The notes under the pieces are model-generated. The model was given only the letters and a program-made list of their open reading frames with translations. It made no database searches and was not told the DNA's origin. Below, in pieces: positions 42,801-51,105 of a stretch of DNA of 64,000 bases; the stretch's first letter is position 1, and every line of letters starts with the position of its first letter. Source of the DNA: Xanthomonas sp. 10-10. Lineage in GTDB: Bacteria > Pseudomonadota > Gammaproteobacteria > Xanthomonadales > Xanthomonadaceae. The stretch spans positions 2,604,001-2,668,000 of the forward strand of contig NZ_CP144460.1 of the NCBI RefSeq assembly GCF_040182365.1, read 5' to 3'. A program made the position numbers and the translations under genes.

Positions 42801-43560
42801 GGGCAACCACGCGGGGGCAGCCGTACCTGCTGCAACCTCTACGGCAACCACTGAAGCGGCAGCGGCCACCCCGGTCGCGGTCACCAAGCCAGTCGAGCCG
42901 ATCGCACCGAGCGTGTCGTCGGCCGAAACGCCCACCGACACGCAGACCAAGTCCGTGCCGAAGGCAACGACCGACACTGCGGCTGCAGTACCGCCGGCCG
43001 ATTCGCAGGCGCGTAGTGTTCCGGCTATCGCTGCAACGCCTGCAGTGCATAGCGAGCCTGTGAAGCCCGCAGCAGCAACGTCTGTTGCTGGGCAGCAGGC
43101 GCCTGCAGCAACGGCACCGTCGGCCCCACAGGCCACCGTGGTCACTGCCAAGGTGCCTGATGCCGAGCCGTCCAATGCGGCCAAGCCTGCTGCAGACGTC
43201 ACCGTGACGTCCACTACCTCGGTGACGCAGGCTGCCGCAGCATCGGACGAGGCGCCAGCCGCTCCGGTACGCAAGCCGTATGCGCCGGTGCAGACGACCA
43301 TGCTGGACGCGTTGGCTCCCAAGCCCGACACCGCACCTGCTCCCTCGGCGGCCGTAGCACCGGTACCGCACAAGGCTGCAGAGCAGTCGCCGCCCGCAGC
43401 GCCGCAGGCACCCGCCCCTGTGCAGGAACAGGCAACAACCGGCGTGCCGAAGCCGGCCGTGGTCGTCTCCGAAGCGGTCAAGCCTGCAGCACCGTCTGCT
43501 GACGCCGGCGGTGCATCCGTGCAGGAAGACGACGCCGACAAGCCGCGCAACGATCACTGA
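39811..43560 (+). CDS. rne: Ribonuclease E
   Basis: 1249 residues. The N-terminal catalytic half is conserved: S1 domain ([30 protein letters not shown]), catalytic Asp301 ([11 protein letters not shown]) and Asp344 (VVIDFIDM), and zinc-link CPRC at about 401-404. An amphipathic segment [11 protein letters not shown] near residue 566 matches the position of the membrane-anchoring helix. The C-terminal ~680 residues are disordered, with an arginine-rich RNA-binding stretch (near residue 800, [16 protein letters not shown]) and a long Ala/Thr/Pro-rich tail likely to scaffold a degradosome. ATG at 39811. It makes most mRNA-decay and rRNA-processing cuts. Confidence 0.95.
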   Translation: MKRMLINATQAEELRVAIVDGQTLYDIDIEQPSKEQKKSNIYKGRITRLEPSLEAAFVDYGAERHGFLPLKEISRDYFQAGVDHNKSTIRELLREGQEIVVQVDKEERGNKGAALTTFISLAGRYMVLMPNSPSAGGVSRRIEGEDRAALKEALDKLDIPDDMGVIIRTAGVGRDAEELQWDLDYLLQTWKAIAEAALSKPAAFLIYQESRLIIRALRDYLRADVGEILVDTPELYADAQEFMKQVMPQSLRKLKHYTDDIPLFNRFQIESQIEGAYERNVRLPSGGSIVVDQTEALTAVDVNSSRATKGSDIEETAFQTNLEAAEEVARQLRLRDLGGLVVIDFIDMASSKHQREVENKLQNALKYDRARVQLGRISRFGLMEMSRQRLRPSLGESSQIVCPRCDGHGRMRSVESLSLSIIRVAEEHAMKENTGQVLVQAPVEIANYLLNEKRSALREIENRHASPIIIVADEQLHTPHYEVTRLRENELGEDSGKPSYQRGTPRKLPVHALTKAQLNIPAAPAVTSIKPSQPAPVREETPAPVAPTPAPAPVVTVPIPAPVTGVVGWLKRIFGGVEPVAPAAESTPRARPNDAGRNNRNERGERGGQRRDGRDARNGNGGNQQRGNGGNGNGANKERRDERRQPANGQNGQAAQAGAQAQQQVQVPKPPRNEAQAPKQQQQQQKPKQQNQTPRPPRAPAQQDGVPSERQPRPARQDEGTASAQTLTSTAATATTSTVVAAIADTAAATDTQTIANEAKQAHPIDVVVSESTADRGTDASADGQTQDASGDDAANGEGGSRRRRGRRGGRRRRRGAGANGEGGSSVDGLETDDLDGDADGDLDGDNEGDDAATQNAASAAPRAGQPEFDFDDDAPAPAARIKPEANAAAAVKPRPVPKERAETQSDSGTTSTTAPVSNAAPSFEQQASATAAAASAQAGGDAKVAATPAAQPTVAAPAVTSSPANAAEAATAPVVKQASTADATSQVAPAATASTSGNHAGAAVPAATSTATTEAAAATPVAVTKPVEPIAPSVSSAETPTDTQTKSVPKATTDTAAAVPPADSQARSVPAIAATPAVHSEPVKPAAATSVAGQQAPAATAPSAPQATVVTAKVPDAEPSNAAKPAADVTVTSTTSVTQAAAASDEAPAAPVRKPYAPVQTTMLDALAPKPDTAPAPSAAVAPVPHKAAEQSPPAAPQAPAPVQEQATTGVPKPAVVVSEAVKPAAPSADAGGASVQEDDADKPRNDH

Positions 43561-44000
43561 TCGTTGCAACGCCTCTCCGCTGGCCCGGAATGCCTGGGCC
43601 AGAGCTGCGTCAAACACGGCGGCCCTCGGGCCGCTTTGTTTTTATGCGCGATTGACCACGACAGCAGCGAAGCGCCTGGATGCAATCCAGGACCGCGCGA
43701 CCAATCGACGCCGTGTCGATTGCTGGGTACTCACGAGGTCGGTCCCGTTCGTTGCAGGTGCCTATGCCGGCGACAGGCTCGGCACGCTGGCATGCTCTGT
43801 GAGGCGCGACGCACGCCACTCGCACACATCCTCCCGTCCATGCGCCGCCTCAGGTGTCTGAGGACTGCCAGCCATTGCTCGCTAGCAGCACTGGCCGACC
43901 TGCAGAAGTATGGAGGTTCGCCAATGGGCGGTCGGGTCCCTACAGATCGCTCAGCCATATTCAAGCAACACGCAAAGGTGCATGCAGGGACTGGAAAGCG
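43561..44000. other. Intergenic stretch between rne and the GacA-type gene
   Basis: 440 bases between convergent genes, containing the rne terminator at its left end. The rest shows no gene or recognisable RNA. Confidence 0.4.
43619..43643 (+). terminator. Intrinsic terminator of rne
   Basis: GCGGCC-CTCG-GGCCGC hairpin (43619-43634) followed by TTTGTTTTT, 58 bases after the rne stop. Confidence 0.9.
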
Positions 44001-44648
44001 CTACATCGTGCGAGCGGGGTCGGTCAGGCCGTATTGATTGGCCAGGCGCGCCAGCGCGATGTTGTCCTGGATACCGACTTTTTCGAACAAGCGCGCCTTG
44101 TGCGTATTGATCGTCTTGGCACTGAGATTCAGGCGCTTGGCGATGTCTTCCTGTCGCAGGCCTTGGGTCAGCAACAAGGCGACCTCCAGTTCGCGCGGCG
44201 ACAACGCGTCGAATGGCGAGCTACCGCCTTCCAGATTGGACAGCGCAAGATTCTGCGCAATCGTGTTGCCCAGGTAGCGCCGCCCCAATGCAACCTCGCG
44301 TACCGCGCGTAACAGCTCATGTGCGTCGCCGCCTTTGCCGACATATCCGGAAGCGCCTGCTTCGAGCAGGCGCTTGGGCAGCGGACCATCTTCCAGCACC
44401 GACACGATGATCACGCGCGTGCCGTAATCGCCCTTGACGATGCGCTCGGTGATTTCCAGCCCACTGACGCCGGGCAGATGCAGGTCGCACAGCACGATAT
44501 CCGGCTTGAGCTGACGAATCTGCGGCAATGCCGCTTCGCCGCTCTCCGCCTCACCCACGACATCGACGTCCACTTCCTTGGACAGGATCATCTTCATGCC
44601 GGTACGCACGAGTGCATGATCGTCGATCAGAAAAACTCTGATGGTCAT
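44001..44648 (-). CDS. gacA: GacA/UvrY-type LuxR response regulator
   Basis: 215 residues. Receiver domain: DDHALVRTGMKMILS with Asp9/10 region, phosphoacceptor in IVLCDLHLPGVSGLE (Asp54-55), and Lys in GYVGKGG. Output LuxR domain: LSPRELEVALLLTQGLRQEDIAKRLNLSAKTINTHKARLFEKVGIQDNIALARLA. This is close to GacA/UvrY, which controls small RsmA-binding RNAs in gamma-proteobacteria. In enterobacteria uvrY adjoins uvrC; here uvrC is 6.5 kb away. The symbol is by similarity. Confidence 0.8.
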   Translation of the reverse strand: MTIRVFLIDDHALVRTGMKMILSKEVDVDVVGEAESGEAALPQIRQLKPDIVLCDLHLPGVSGLEITERIVKGDYGTRVIIVSVLEDGPLPKRLLEAGASGYVGKGGDAHELLRAVREVALGRRYLGNTIAQNLALSNLEGGSSPFDALSPRELEVALLLTQGLRQEDIAKRLNLSAKTINTHKARLFEKVGIQDNIALARLANQYGLTDPARTM

Positions 44649-44863
44649 CCTTGTTGTCCTCGCTGTGCGGCTGGCTGGTGCAGCCTAGCTCCGTGAATAA
44701 TTCAGGGCAAGCTTGATGCGACGTATTACATTCAAGTTAGAGCGAAAAGCTCACTTTTTTCGCGTGTAGCACTGCTGGCTTTGCGCGATGTGCCACTGCA
44801 GTGTGGTCGCATGATGCAAGCGCCTGCAAGACCGGCTGCATCGGGCAATGCAGTCGCGCCCGG

Positions 44864-45625
44864 TCAGACTTTTCCCGGTTCGGCGGTCCGCGCATCGTCC
44901 ACCAGCGGACGCAGCGCAGGATCGAGTGCGACGCGCTCATCGAAGACGAAACAGCGGCCGTCGTAGCCTTCGCCGCCGACTTCTTCGAAATAGCCCAGGA
45001 TCCCGCCTTCCAGCTGAAGGACGTTATCCATGCCATCGGCCTGCATCCACAGTGCCGCCTTCTCGCAACGGATACCGCCGGTGCAAAAACTCACCACCGT
45101 GGCATCGGCCAATGCAGCGCGATGCGTTTCAAGTGCTGCGGGCAACTCGGTGAACTTGTCGATCGGCAGGGTCAGCGCTCCCTGAAACGTGCCATAGGCC
45201 ACTTCCTGCGCGTTGCGCGTATCGAGCAACACCAGCGGGCGGCCCCGGTCATCCCGCCCGTTGCGAATCCACTCGCGCAACACCGCAGGCGTCACTGTCG
45301 GCGCGCGGCCTTGCAGCGGCGATGCATCGTCGCGACGGAAGCTGATGATCTCCGGCTTGACCTTGACCTTGAGCCGCGCAAACGGCTGCTGCGCGCTCTG
45401 GCTGTACTTGATGCGCATCTGCGAAAAACGTGGGTCGCCCTGCAGCCAGCGATAAAACGCGCCGATCCGCTCGGCTTCGCCCGCCAGAAAGAGATTGATG
45501 CCCTCTTCGGCCACCAGCACAGAGCCCTTCAGCGACTGCTGTTCGGCGTGCAGCAGCACGTTGTCGGCCAGCTGCTGCGGGTCGTGGATGGCGACAAATT
45601 GGTACGCCGCAGTATTGGTGATCAT
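44864..45625 (-). CDS. trhO: tRNA uridine-34 hydroxylase (rhodanese family, YceA/TrhO)
   Basis: 253 residues. An N-terminal UPF0176 region (YQFVAIHDPQQLADNVLLHAEQQSLKGSVLVAEEGINLFLAGE) is followed by a rhodanese domain with the active cysteine in VVSFCTGGIRCEKAA. TrhO hydroxylates uridine 34 of certain tRNAs in an oxygen-dependent route to 5-oxyacetyl-type wobble modifications. The ATG at 45625 is the start of the conserved region. Single gene. Confidence 0.9.
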   Translation of the reverse strand: MITNTAAYQFVAIHDPQQLADNVLLHAEQQSLKGSVLVAEEGINLFLAGEAERIGAFYRWLQGDPRFSQMRIKYSQSAQQPFARLKVKVKPEIISFRRDDASPLQGRAPTVTPAVLREWIRNGRDDRGRPLVLLDTRNAQEVAYGTFQGALTLPIDKFTELPAALETHRAALADATVVSFCTGGIRCEKAALWMQADGMDNVLQLEGGILGYFEEVGGEGYDGRCFVFDERVALDPALRPLVDDARTAEPGKV

Positions 45626-45784
45626 CCGGGTATTTTAAGGCGCCCGACGCCGGGTAGCGAGCGCCTGCCGGATGATCCATCGCCCTGCGGGGAGTGAGAG
45701 CGACCGCGCTGCCTCAAGGCCCCCGGGGCAAGGGATATCTCGATTCAGCCCCGATCCCATCATCGGTCACGGCGCGGTGCGCCG

Positions 45785-46150
45785 TCAGCCACGCAGCAAC
45801 AGAAATGGCAACAACACCAACGATGCGACGATCAGCATCCCCACCAGCGTGACGATCACGAACACCGGTCGCCTGCGCAGCAATGCAACAAAGGTCTCTG
45901 CAGTGCCCGCGGCGATCGCTTCCTGCCGCTGCGCCCGCGCCAGCGCGCCACGCTGGGCCTGATACGCATCCAGCACCGCCCTGGCGCGCGGATAGTCGGC
46001 ATCGTCGCCGAGCCAGATGCCGCCTGCGGAAATGCCCCAGTTGCTGGGCCGGGTTTCGTAGATCTGCACCAGGTGCTCGCGCAGCAGCGCCCGCACCTCC
46101 TCGGCTTCGTCGTCGGGAACATTACGCAGATTGAGCAGCAGCTTGGCCAT
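45785..46150 (-). CDS. Small C-terminally anchored membrane protein (DUF6164-like)
   Basis: 121 residues. The N-terminal part (AKLLLNLRNVPDDEAEEVRALLREHLVQIYETRPSNWGISAGGIWLGDDADYPRARAVLDAYQAQR) is soluble with a ferredoxin-like pattern reminiscent of DUF2007-type signal transducers. The C-terminus is one strong hydrophobic helix (VFVIVTLVGMLIVASLVLLPFLLL). The name DUF6164 is from memory. It is divergent from the FKBP lipoprotein. Confidence 0.75.
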   Translation of the reverse strand: MAKLLLNLRNVPDDEAEEVRALLREHLVQIYETRPSNWGISAGGIWLGDDADYPRARAVLDAYQAQRGALARAQRQEAIAAGTAETFVALLRRRPVFVIVTLVGMLIVASLVLLPFLLLRG

Positions 46151-46197
46151 GGCGCGATGATAACGGGACCCAGATGCAATAATGGCCGCCTTCCTTG

Positions 46198-46641
46198 ATG
46201 GATCACTCCATGCGCCTTCTGTTGACGCTCTGTGCCGCGCTGTTGCTTGTCAGCTGCGCACCTGCCCTGCCGCCGTCCGGCGGCACCATTGCCAGCTTCG
46301 AGCAGATCGACCGCACCGTCGGCACCGGCGCTGAAGCCACGCCGGGTACGATGGTCACCGTGCACTACAGCGGCTGGCTATACGACGAAAAAGCTGCCGA
46401 CAAGCACGGCAAGAAATTCGACAGCTCGCTCGATCGCGCAGAACCCTTCCAGTTCGTGCTGGGCGGGCATCAGGTGATCCGCGGCTGGGACGATGGCGTT
46501 GCCGGCATGCGTGTAGGCGGAAAGCGCACCTTGATGATCCCGCCCGACTACGGTTATGGCGACAATGGCGCAGGGGGCGTGATTCCGCCCGGCGCATCGT
46601 TGGTGTTCGACGTGGAACTGCTCGGCGTTCAGCCACGCTGA
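46198..46641 (+). CDS. FKBP-type peptidyl-prolyl isomerase lipoprotein
   Basis: 147 residues from ATG 46198 (ATG 46210 is also possible). Lipobox LVSC ([15 protein letters not shown]) marks it as a lipoprotein. One FKBP domain follows: [81 protein letters not shown], with the active-site Tyr, Asp, Phe, Trp pattern intact. It assists folding of envelope proteins. It lies 11 bases before the flavoprotein gene. Confidence 0.92.
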   Translation: MDHSMRLLLTLCAALLLVSCAPALPPSGGTIASFEQIDRTVGTGAEATPGTMVTVHYSGWLYDEKAADKHGKKFDSSLDRAEPFQFVLGGHQVIRGWDDGVAGMRVGGKRTLMIPPDYGYGDNGAGGVIPPGASLVFDVELLGVQPR

Positions 46642-46652
46642 GTGCCTGAGCA

Positions 46653-47915
46653 ATGATGGACACGAACAGACCGCGACTGGCGGTGATTGGCGGCGGACCT
46701 GCGGGGCTCATGGCCGCTGAAGTGGCATGCGCTGCCGGGATTGCGGTCGATCTGTACGAGGCCAAGGGCTCGGTGGGGCGCAAGTTCCTGATCGCCGGCA
46801 AGGGCGGGCTGAATCTCACCCATTCCGATCCGATGCCGTTGTTCGCCCAGCGCTACCGCGAGCGCACCTCGGCGGTGGCATCGTGGCTGCAAGACTTCGA
46901 TGCCGACGCCTTGCGCGGATGGGCACGCGACCTGGGCGTGGAGACCTATGTCGGCAGCTCGGGGCGTGTGTTCCCGATCGATCGCAAGGCTGCGCCGCTG
47001 CTGCGCGGCTGGGTGCGCAGACTCAAGGACCAGGGTGTCGACTTCCATGTGCAGCATCGCTGGCTGGGCTGGAGCGACGACGGCGTACTGCGGTTCGCAA
47101 CGGCTGCAGGCGACATCGCCTGTCATGCCGATGCGGTGGTGCTGGCGCTGGGTGGCGGCAGTTGGCCGCAGCTTGGCTCGGATGGCCGATGGCAGGCAAC
47201 GCTGCAGCAACGCGGCATCGCCGTCGCCCCGCTGGTGCCCGCCAACTGCGGTTTCGATATCGACTGGAGCGCGCATTTTGTGCAACGGCATGCAGGCGCG
47301 CCGCTCAAGCCGGTCGTCGCACACTGGCGCGATGGCGCCGGCGTGCAGCATGCATTGCAGGGCGAATGCGTCGCGACCGACACCGGCATCGAAGGCAGCC
47401 TGATCTATGCAATCGCCGCCGAGTTGCGCCACCAGATCGATGTCGATGGCCACGCGGAGCTCGGCCTGGATCTCGTGCCGGGACGGACCCTTGAACGGAT
47501 AAGCGCCGACTTGTCCCTGCCGCGCAAGGGGCGCAGTTTCAGCGAGCAGTTGCGTCGCCAGGTCGGCATCGAAGGGGTCAAGGCCGCGCTACTGTACGAG
47601 CACCTGGGCAAGCAGGCCGGCGACGATCTTGCGCTGGTTGCACGCACGCTCAAGCACCTGCCGCTGCGCCTGCTCAGGCCCCGCCCGCTCGCCGAGGCAA
47701 TCAGTTCTGCCGGTGGCGTGCGACTGGAAGCGCTGGACGCGCAGCTGATGGCGCGCGCGCAACCTGGGGTGTTCTGTGCCGGCGAAATGCTCGACTGGGA
47801 AGCGCCAACCGGCGGCTATCTGTTGACCGCATGTTTTGCCAGCGGACGACGCGCCGCGCTTGGCGCCGTCGACTGGCTGCACCGTCGGCACGATCGCGTC
47901 ACAGCCGATCGCTGA
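46653..47915 (+). CDS. HI0933-family (TIGR03862-type) flavoprotein oxidoreductase
   Basis: 420 residues. FAD-binding start RLAVIGGGPAGLMAAEVACAAGIAVDLYEAK, the family motif GRKFLIAGKGGLNLTHS, and a C-terminal SSAGGVRLEALDAQLMARAQPGVFCAGEMLDWEAPTGGYLLTACFASGRRAA. The family is widespread and conserved but its substrate is unknown. The 3' end overlaps the convergent nucleotide-sugar dehydrogenase by 17 bases. Confidence 0.88.
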   Translation: MMDTNRPRLAVIGGGPAGLMAAEVACAAGIAVDLYEAKGSVGRKFLIAGKGGLNLTHSDPMPLFAQRYRERTSAVASWLQDFDADALRGWARDLGVETYVGSSGRVFPIDRKAAPLLRGWVRRLKDQGVDFHVQHRWLGWSDDGVLRFATAAGDIACHADAVVLALGGGSWPQLGSDGRWQATLQQRGIAVAPLVPANCGFDIDWSAHFVQRHAGAPLKPVVAHWRDGAGVQHALQGECVATDTGIEGSLIYAIAAELRHQIDVDGHAELGLDLVPGRTLERISADLSLPRKGRSFSEQLRRQVGIEGVKAALLYEHLGKQAGDDLALVARTLKHLPLRLLRPRPLAEAISSAGGVRLEALDAQLMARAQPGVFCAGEMLDWEAPTGGYLLTACFASGRRAALGAVDWLHRRHDRVTADR

Positions 47916-49191
47916 CAGCCGCGCGCGGCCACACCGACTTGACGTCGTACACCACCGAGCCCGGCTTGCCGAGCGCAGCGATGCGCGCTACGTCGTAATC
48001 GCGATACTGCGCGTGCGCCACTGCCAACACGACCGCATCGTAGGCGCCCTCGTCCGGCGCCTCGCATAGCTGCACGCCGCCATGCTGTAAGGCTTCTTCC
48101 GGGTCTGCCCACGGGTCGCAGGTATCGACCTGCACGCCGGCCGCCTGCAACAGCTGCACCAACTCCAGCGCACGGCTATTGCGCAGGTCCGGGCAGTTTT
48201 CCTTGAAGGTGGCACCCAGCACCAACACCCGCGCCTGCGCCAGCGTGACGCCGCGTAGCGCCAACATGCCGCAGACGCGCTCGGCGACATGCCGGCCGAC
48301 GCGGTTGTTGACCTGGCGCGCGGTATGGATCAGGTCCGGGTGGTAACCCACGCTTTCGGATTTGTGCATCAGATAGTACGGGTCCACGCCGATGCAATGG
48401 CCGCCGACCAGGCCAGGCCGGAACGGCAGGAAATTCCACTTGGTGCCGGCGGCTTCGAGCACATCGAGCGTGTCGATTCCGAGCTTGTCGAAGATCAGCG
48501 CCAGCTCGTTGACCAAGGCGATATTGACGTCGCGCTGGATGTTTTCGACCACCTTGGCCGCTTCGGCCACGCGCATCGACGACGCGCGCCACGTGCCCGC
48601 CGTGATGATGCCGGCATACAGCGCATCGACCGTCTCTGCAGCCTGCGGCGTCGAGCCGGAAGTGATCTTGCGAATATCGCGCAGCCGTCGCTGACGATCG
48701 CCGGGGTTGACGCGCTCGGGGCTGTAGCCGCAGAAAAAGTCTTCGTTGAAGCGCAGGCCGGAGGCAGCCTCGAGCAGCGGCACGCAGACTTCCTCGGTGG
48801 TACCCGGGTACACGGTGGATTCGTAGATCACCAGATCGCCGGGCTTGAGCGCGGCGGCAATCAGGGTCGTGGCGCTGCGCAACGGCTCCAGGTCCGGCTG
48901 CTCGAAGCTGTCGATCGGGGTCGGCACGGTGACGATGAAGATGCTGCAGCTCGCCAGGTCAGCCACAGTTGCGCTGTAGCGCAACTGTGTTGCGGCCGCT
49001 AGTTCGGCATCGTCCAATTCCAATGTGGCATCGTGACCGTCGCGCAGTTGCGCGACCCGCTGCGCATCGATATCGAAACCCAGGGTGTCGCGGTGCTGGC
49101 CAAACGCTACTGCCAACGGCAGGCCCACGTAGCCGAGCCCGATGACGGCAATGCGCGAATGCAGCAGTGGGAGAAGCGTGTTGCCGGACAT
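47899..49191 (-). CDS. Nucleotide-sugar dehydrogenase (TviB/WbpA/WecC family)
   Basis: 430 residues. UDP-glucose/GDP-mannose dehydrogenase fold: RIAVIGLGYVGLPLAVAFGQH at the start, EVCVPLLEAASGLRFNEDFFCGYSPERVNPGD, active-site cysteine in GGHCIGVDPYYLMHKSE, and FKENCPDLRNSRALELVQLL at the end. It most resembles UDP-GlcNAc/ManNAc/GalNAc dehydrogenases of the Vi/enterobacterial antigen type, giving a uronic acid for capsule or O-antigen. The ATG at 49191 begins the conserved fold. No polysaccharide gene is adjacent, so the exact substrate is open. Confidence 0.88.
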   Translation of the reverse strand: MSGNTLLPLLHSRIAVIGLGYVGLPLAVAFGQHRDTLGFDIDAQRVAQLRDGHDATLELDDAELAAATQLRYSATVADLASCSIFIVTVPTPIDSFEQPDLEPLRSATTLIAAALKPGDLVIYESTVYPGTTEEVCVPLLEAASGLRFNEDFFCGYSPERVNPGDRQRRLRDIRKITSGSTPQAAETVDALYAGIITAGTWRASSMRVAEAAKVVENIQRDVNIALVNELALIFDKLGIDTLDVLEAAGTKWNFLPFRPGLVGGHCIGVDPYYLMHKSESVGYHPDLIHTARQVNNRVGRHVAERVCGMLALRGVTLAQARVLVLGATFKENCPDLRNSRALELVQLLQAAGVQVDTCDPWADPEEALQHGGVQLCEAPDEGAYDAVVLAVAHAQYRDYDVARIAALGKPGSVVYDVKSVWPRAAVSDRL

Positions 49192-49330
49192 GCGGTTCCT
49201 TTGGGTCGCGCGCAGTGGGTACCGCGCGGCTGTGCGGCGGCAGCATAGCGCACGCGGCATGTCCGGGCCTTGGGAAGAATCGTCGCCTGAAGATTCACAA
49301 TCGCCGCGCAATCAGGCACGCTATCGCAAT

Positions 49331-49414
49331 GCCCGGGTGGCGAAATTGGTAGACGCAAGGGACTTAAAATCCCTCAGCTGCAAGGCTATGCGGGTTCGAC
49401 CCCCGCCCCGGGCA
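49331..49414 (+). tRNA. tRNA-Leu (anticodon UAA)
   Basis: 84 bases forming a full class II cloverleaf: acceptor GCCCGGG/CCCGGGC, anticodon arm AGGGA-CTTAAAA-TCCCT (anticodon TAA), variable arm, and T arm GCGGGTTCGACCCCCGC. The CCA end is not encoded (CAC follows). E. coli's equivalent (leuZ) sits after pgsA-glyW-cysT; here it is separate and on the opposite strand. Confidence 0.95.
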
Positions 49415-50019
49415 CACGCTGGCACGAAAATCCATTGCCAGATGCGATGACATGGCGTCTTTGAGGACGCTTTCCTGCCACTCATGCAGTCGGCATGTCC
49501 GCGAGCAACACCACCACCTGCAATCACGGCGGCGCGTGCAATGTCCACTGCGCAGGCAAGCGGTGGCGCATGGTCTACGGACTGAAACCTGCCCGCGGCT
49601 TCCATCTTAGTGCTTGTCTGCGAAATGCTCTTGCAGGCGCCTCACGACACGGCAGTCCACACAGGGCGCTCCAAACTCGGGCAGGCAGACGAGAGGCTGA
49701 CTGCGTTCGAGCGCATGGCATTGGCGGTGCGGCGAACAGCTCCGCTGCTGCAACACCAGTTGCCGCCGAATGAGGAGTCTGTAGGGCCAAGAACTTCGAT
49801 TCGCCACCCCCGCTGGCCCGATCGCTGGTGCACAGCACGCAGAGTGGCGCGAGGCCACGGCGCGCGTCTGGTCCACTGCATGGCAGACACCGCCGCCACG
49901 TGCACAAGCTTGCGGATCTGCATGGGAGCTCTCGGCTCTGGCGTCATGCAGAGAGCTTGCTCAGCCACAAGCCACGTTCAACGACAGCATGCTCGCCGGA
50001 GAAAGCTTCCTATGACGGA
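49415..50019. other. Gene-poor stretch between tRNA-Leu and the tRNA-Gly terminator
   Basis: 605 bases. No open frame has a ribosome site or recognisable motif, and no integrase fragment or duplicate tRNA-Leu 3' end (attachment repeat) was found, although tRNA-Leu genes are common integration sites. Confidence 0.45.
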
Positions 50020-50056
50020 AAACAAAGACCCCGGATATCGCGGGATATCCGGGGTC
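50020..50056 (-). terminator. Terminator of the pgsA-tRNA transcript
   Basis: Perfect 13-bp stem (GACCCCGGATATC at 50027-50039, complement at 50044-50056), loop of four. On the minus strand it is followed by TTTGTTTT. It lies 6 bases past the last tRNA-Gly and so ends the minus-strand tRNA operon. Confidence 0.92.
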
Positions 50057-50062
50057 TGAATT

Positions 50063-50138
<76 letters not shown>

Positions 50139-50218
50139 GTGAAACTAAATTGTACAGCTTGTCACTTCGTTGCGCTAGTCCCGCCATCGTTGCCGATGCG
50201 AAAAAAGCGACTGCAGTA

Positions 50219-50292
50219 TGGAGGCCTGGGCCGGAATTGAACCGGCGTACGCGGATTTGCAGTCCGCTGCATAACCACTCTACCACCAGGCC
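50219..50292 (-). tRNA. tRNA-Cys (anticodon GCA)
   Basis: 74 bases with encoded CCA. Acceptor GGCCTGG, anticodon arm GCGGA-CTGCAAA-TCCGC (anticodon GCA) and T arm GCCGGTTCAATTCCGGC. It lies between the two tRNA-Gly genes. Confidence 0.97.
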
Positions 50293-50360
50293 GAAACATC
50301 AAACCCAAGGCATCCTGCCTTGAAACAACGAGACCTCGGACAGGGGGCCTTGTCTAAATC

Positions 50361-50436
<76 letters not shown>

Positions 50437-50472
50437 TTGGGAGGCGAAATTCTACAGCGAACAGGATAGCTG

Positions 50473-51105
50473 TCAACTGTTGCTTTCGATTTTTTTCGGC
50501 TTGTTGCTGATCGCCGCTTTTTCGTCAGCGCGCAGACTTGGCCATGCTGCCTGCAGATACTGAAAACCGGACCACAAGGTCAGCAGTGCGGCGATCGCCA
50601 ATGTCCAATAGCCGGCACGGAAGATCAGATTGCCCAACCAGATTTCGTGCGTGGGCATCTGCCCGGGAGTGACCGAATACAGCAGGCAAAGCAGCGCGAC
50701 CATCTGCGCGGTGGTCTTGATCTTGCCGATCGCTGCAACGCGCACCTTGGCGCGCTGGCCGATCTCCGCCATCCACTCACGCAATGCGGACACTGCGATC
50801 TCGCGGCCCACGATGACCGCCGCCCAGAACGCCATCCACGGCGTGGGATGGCCCTGTACGATAAGAAACAGGGCGACTGCGACCATCAATTTGTCGGCGA
50901 CCGGATCGAGGAACGCGCCGAATGCGGAATACTGGTGATACCGCCGCGCAACCCAGCCATCCAGCCAATCGGTGATGGCGGCCAGCGCGAACACACCGGC
51001 GGAGGCAAAGTTCGTCCAGGTGTAGGGCAGGTAGAACACCACGACCAACACCGGGATCATCAGGATCCGCAGCAGTGTCAGCCACGTGGGGATGGTCAAC
51101 TTCAT
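50473..51105 (-). CDS. pgsA: CDP-diacylglycerol--glycerol-3-phosphate 3-phosphatidyltransferase
   Basis: 210 residues. The CDP-alcohol phosphotransferase motif is DWLDGWVARRYHQYSAFGAFLDPVADK (D-G-x2-A-R-x8-G-x3-D-x3-D), flanked by several membrane helices. It makes phosphatidylglycerol phosphate, the first committed step to phosphatidylglycerol and cardiolipin. Its ATG overlaps the uvrC stop (TAATG). The tRNA genes Gly-Cys-Gly lie downstream in the same direction. Confidence 0.95.
   Translation of the reverse strand: MKLTIPTWLTLLRILMIPVLVVVFYLPYTWTNFASAGVFALAAITDWLDGWVARRYHQYSAFGAFLDPVADKLMVAVALFLIVQGHPTPWMAFWAAVIVGREIAVSALREWMAEIGQRAKVRVAAIGKIKTTAQMVALLCLLYSVTPGQMPTHEIWLGNLIFRAGYWTLAIAALLTLWSGFQYLQAAWPSLRADEKAAISNKPKKIESNS

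Noticed and set aside
44001..44648. Second half of a kinase-regulator operon
   Set aside because: No sensor kinase gene adjoins this regulator; it is an orphan GacA-type gene, as usual for that family.
49331..50062. tRNA-Leu as integration site of a mobile element
   Set aside because: No integrase, no repeated tRNA 3' end and no cargo genes follow; the stretch is only ~600 bases.
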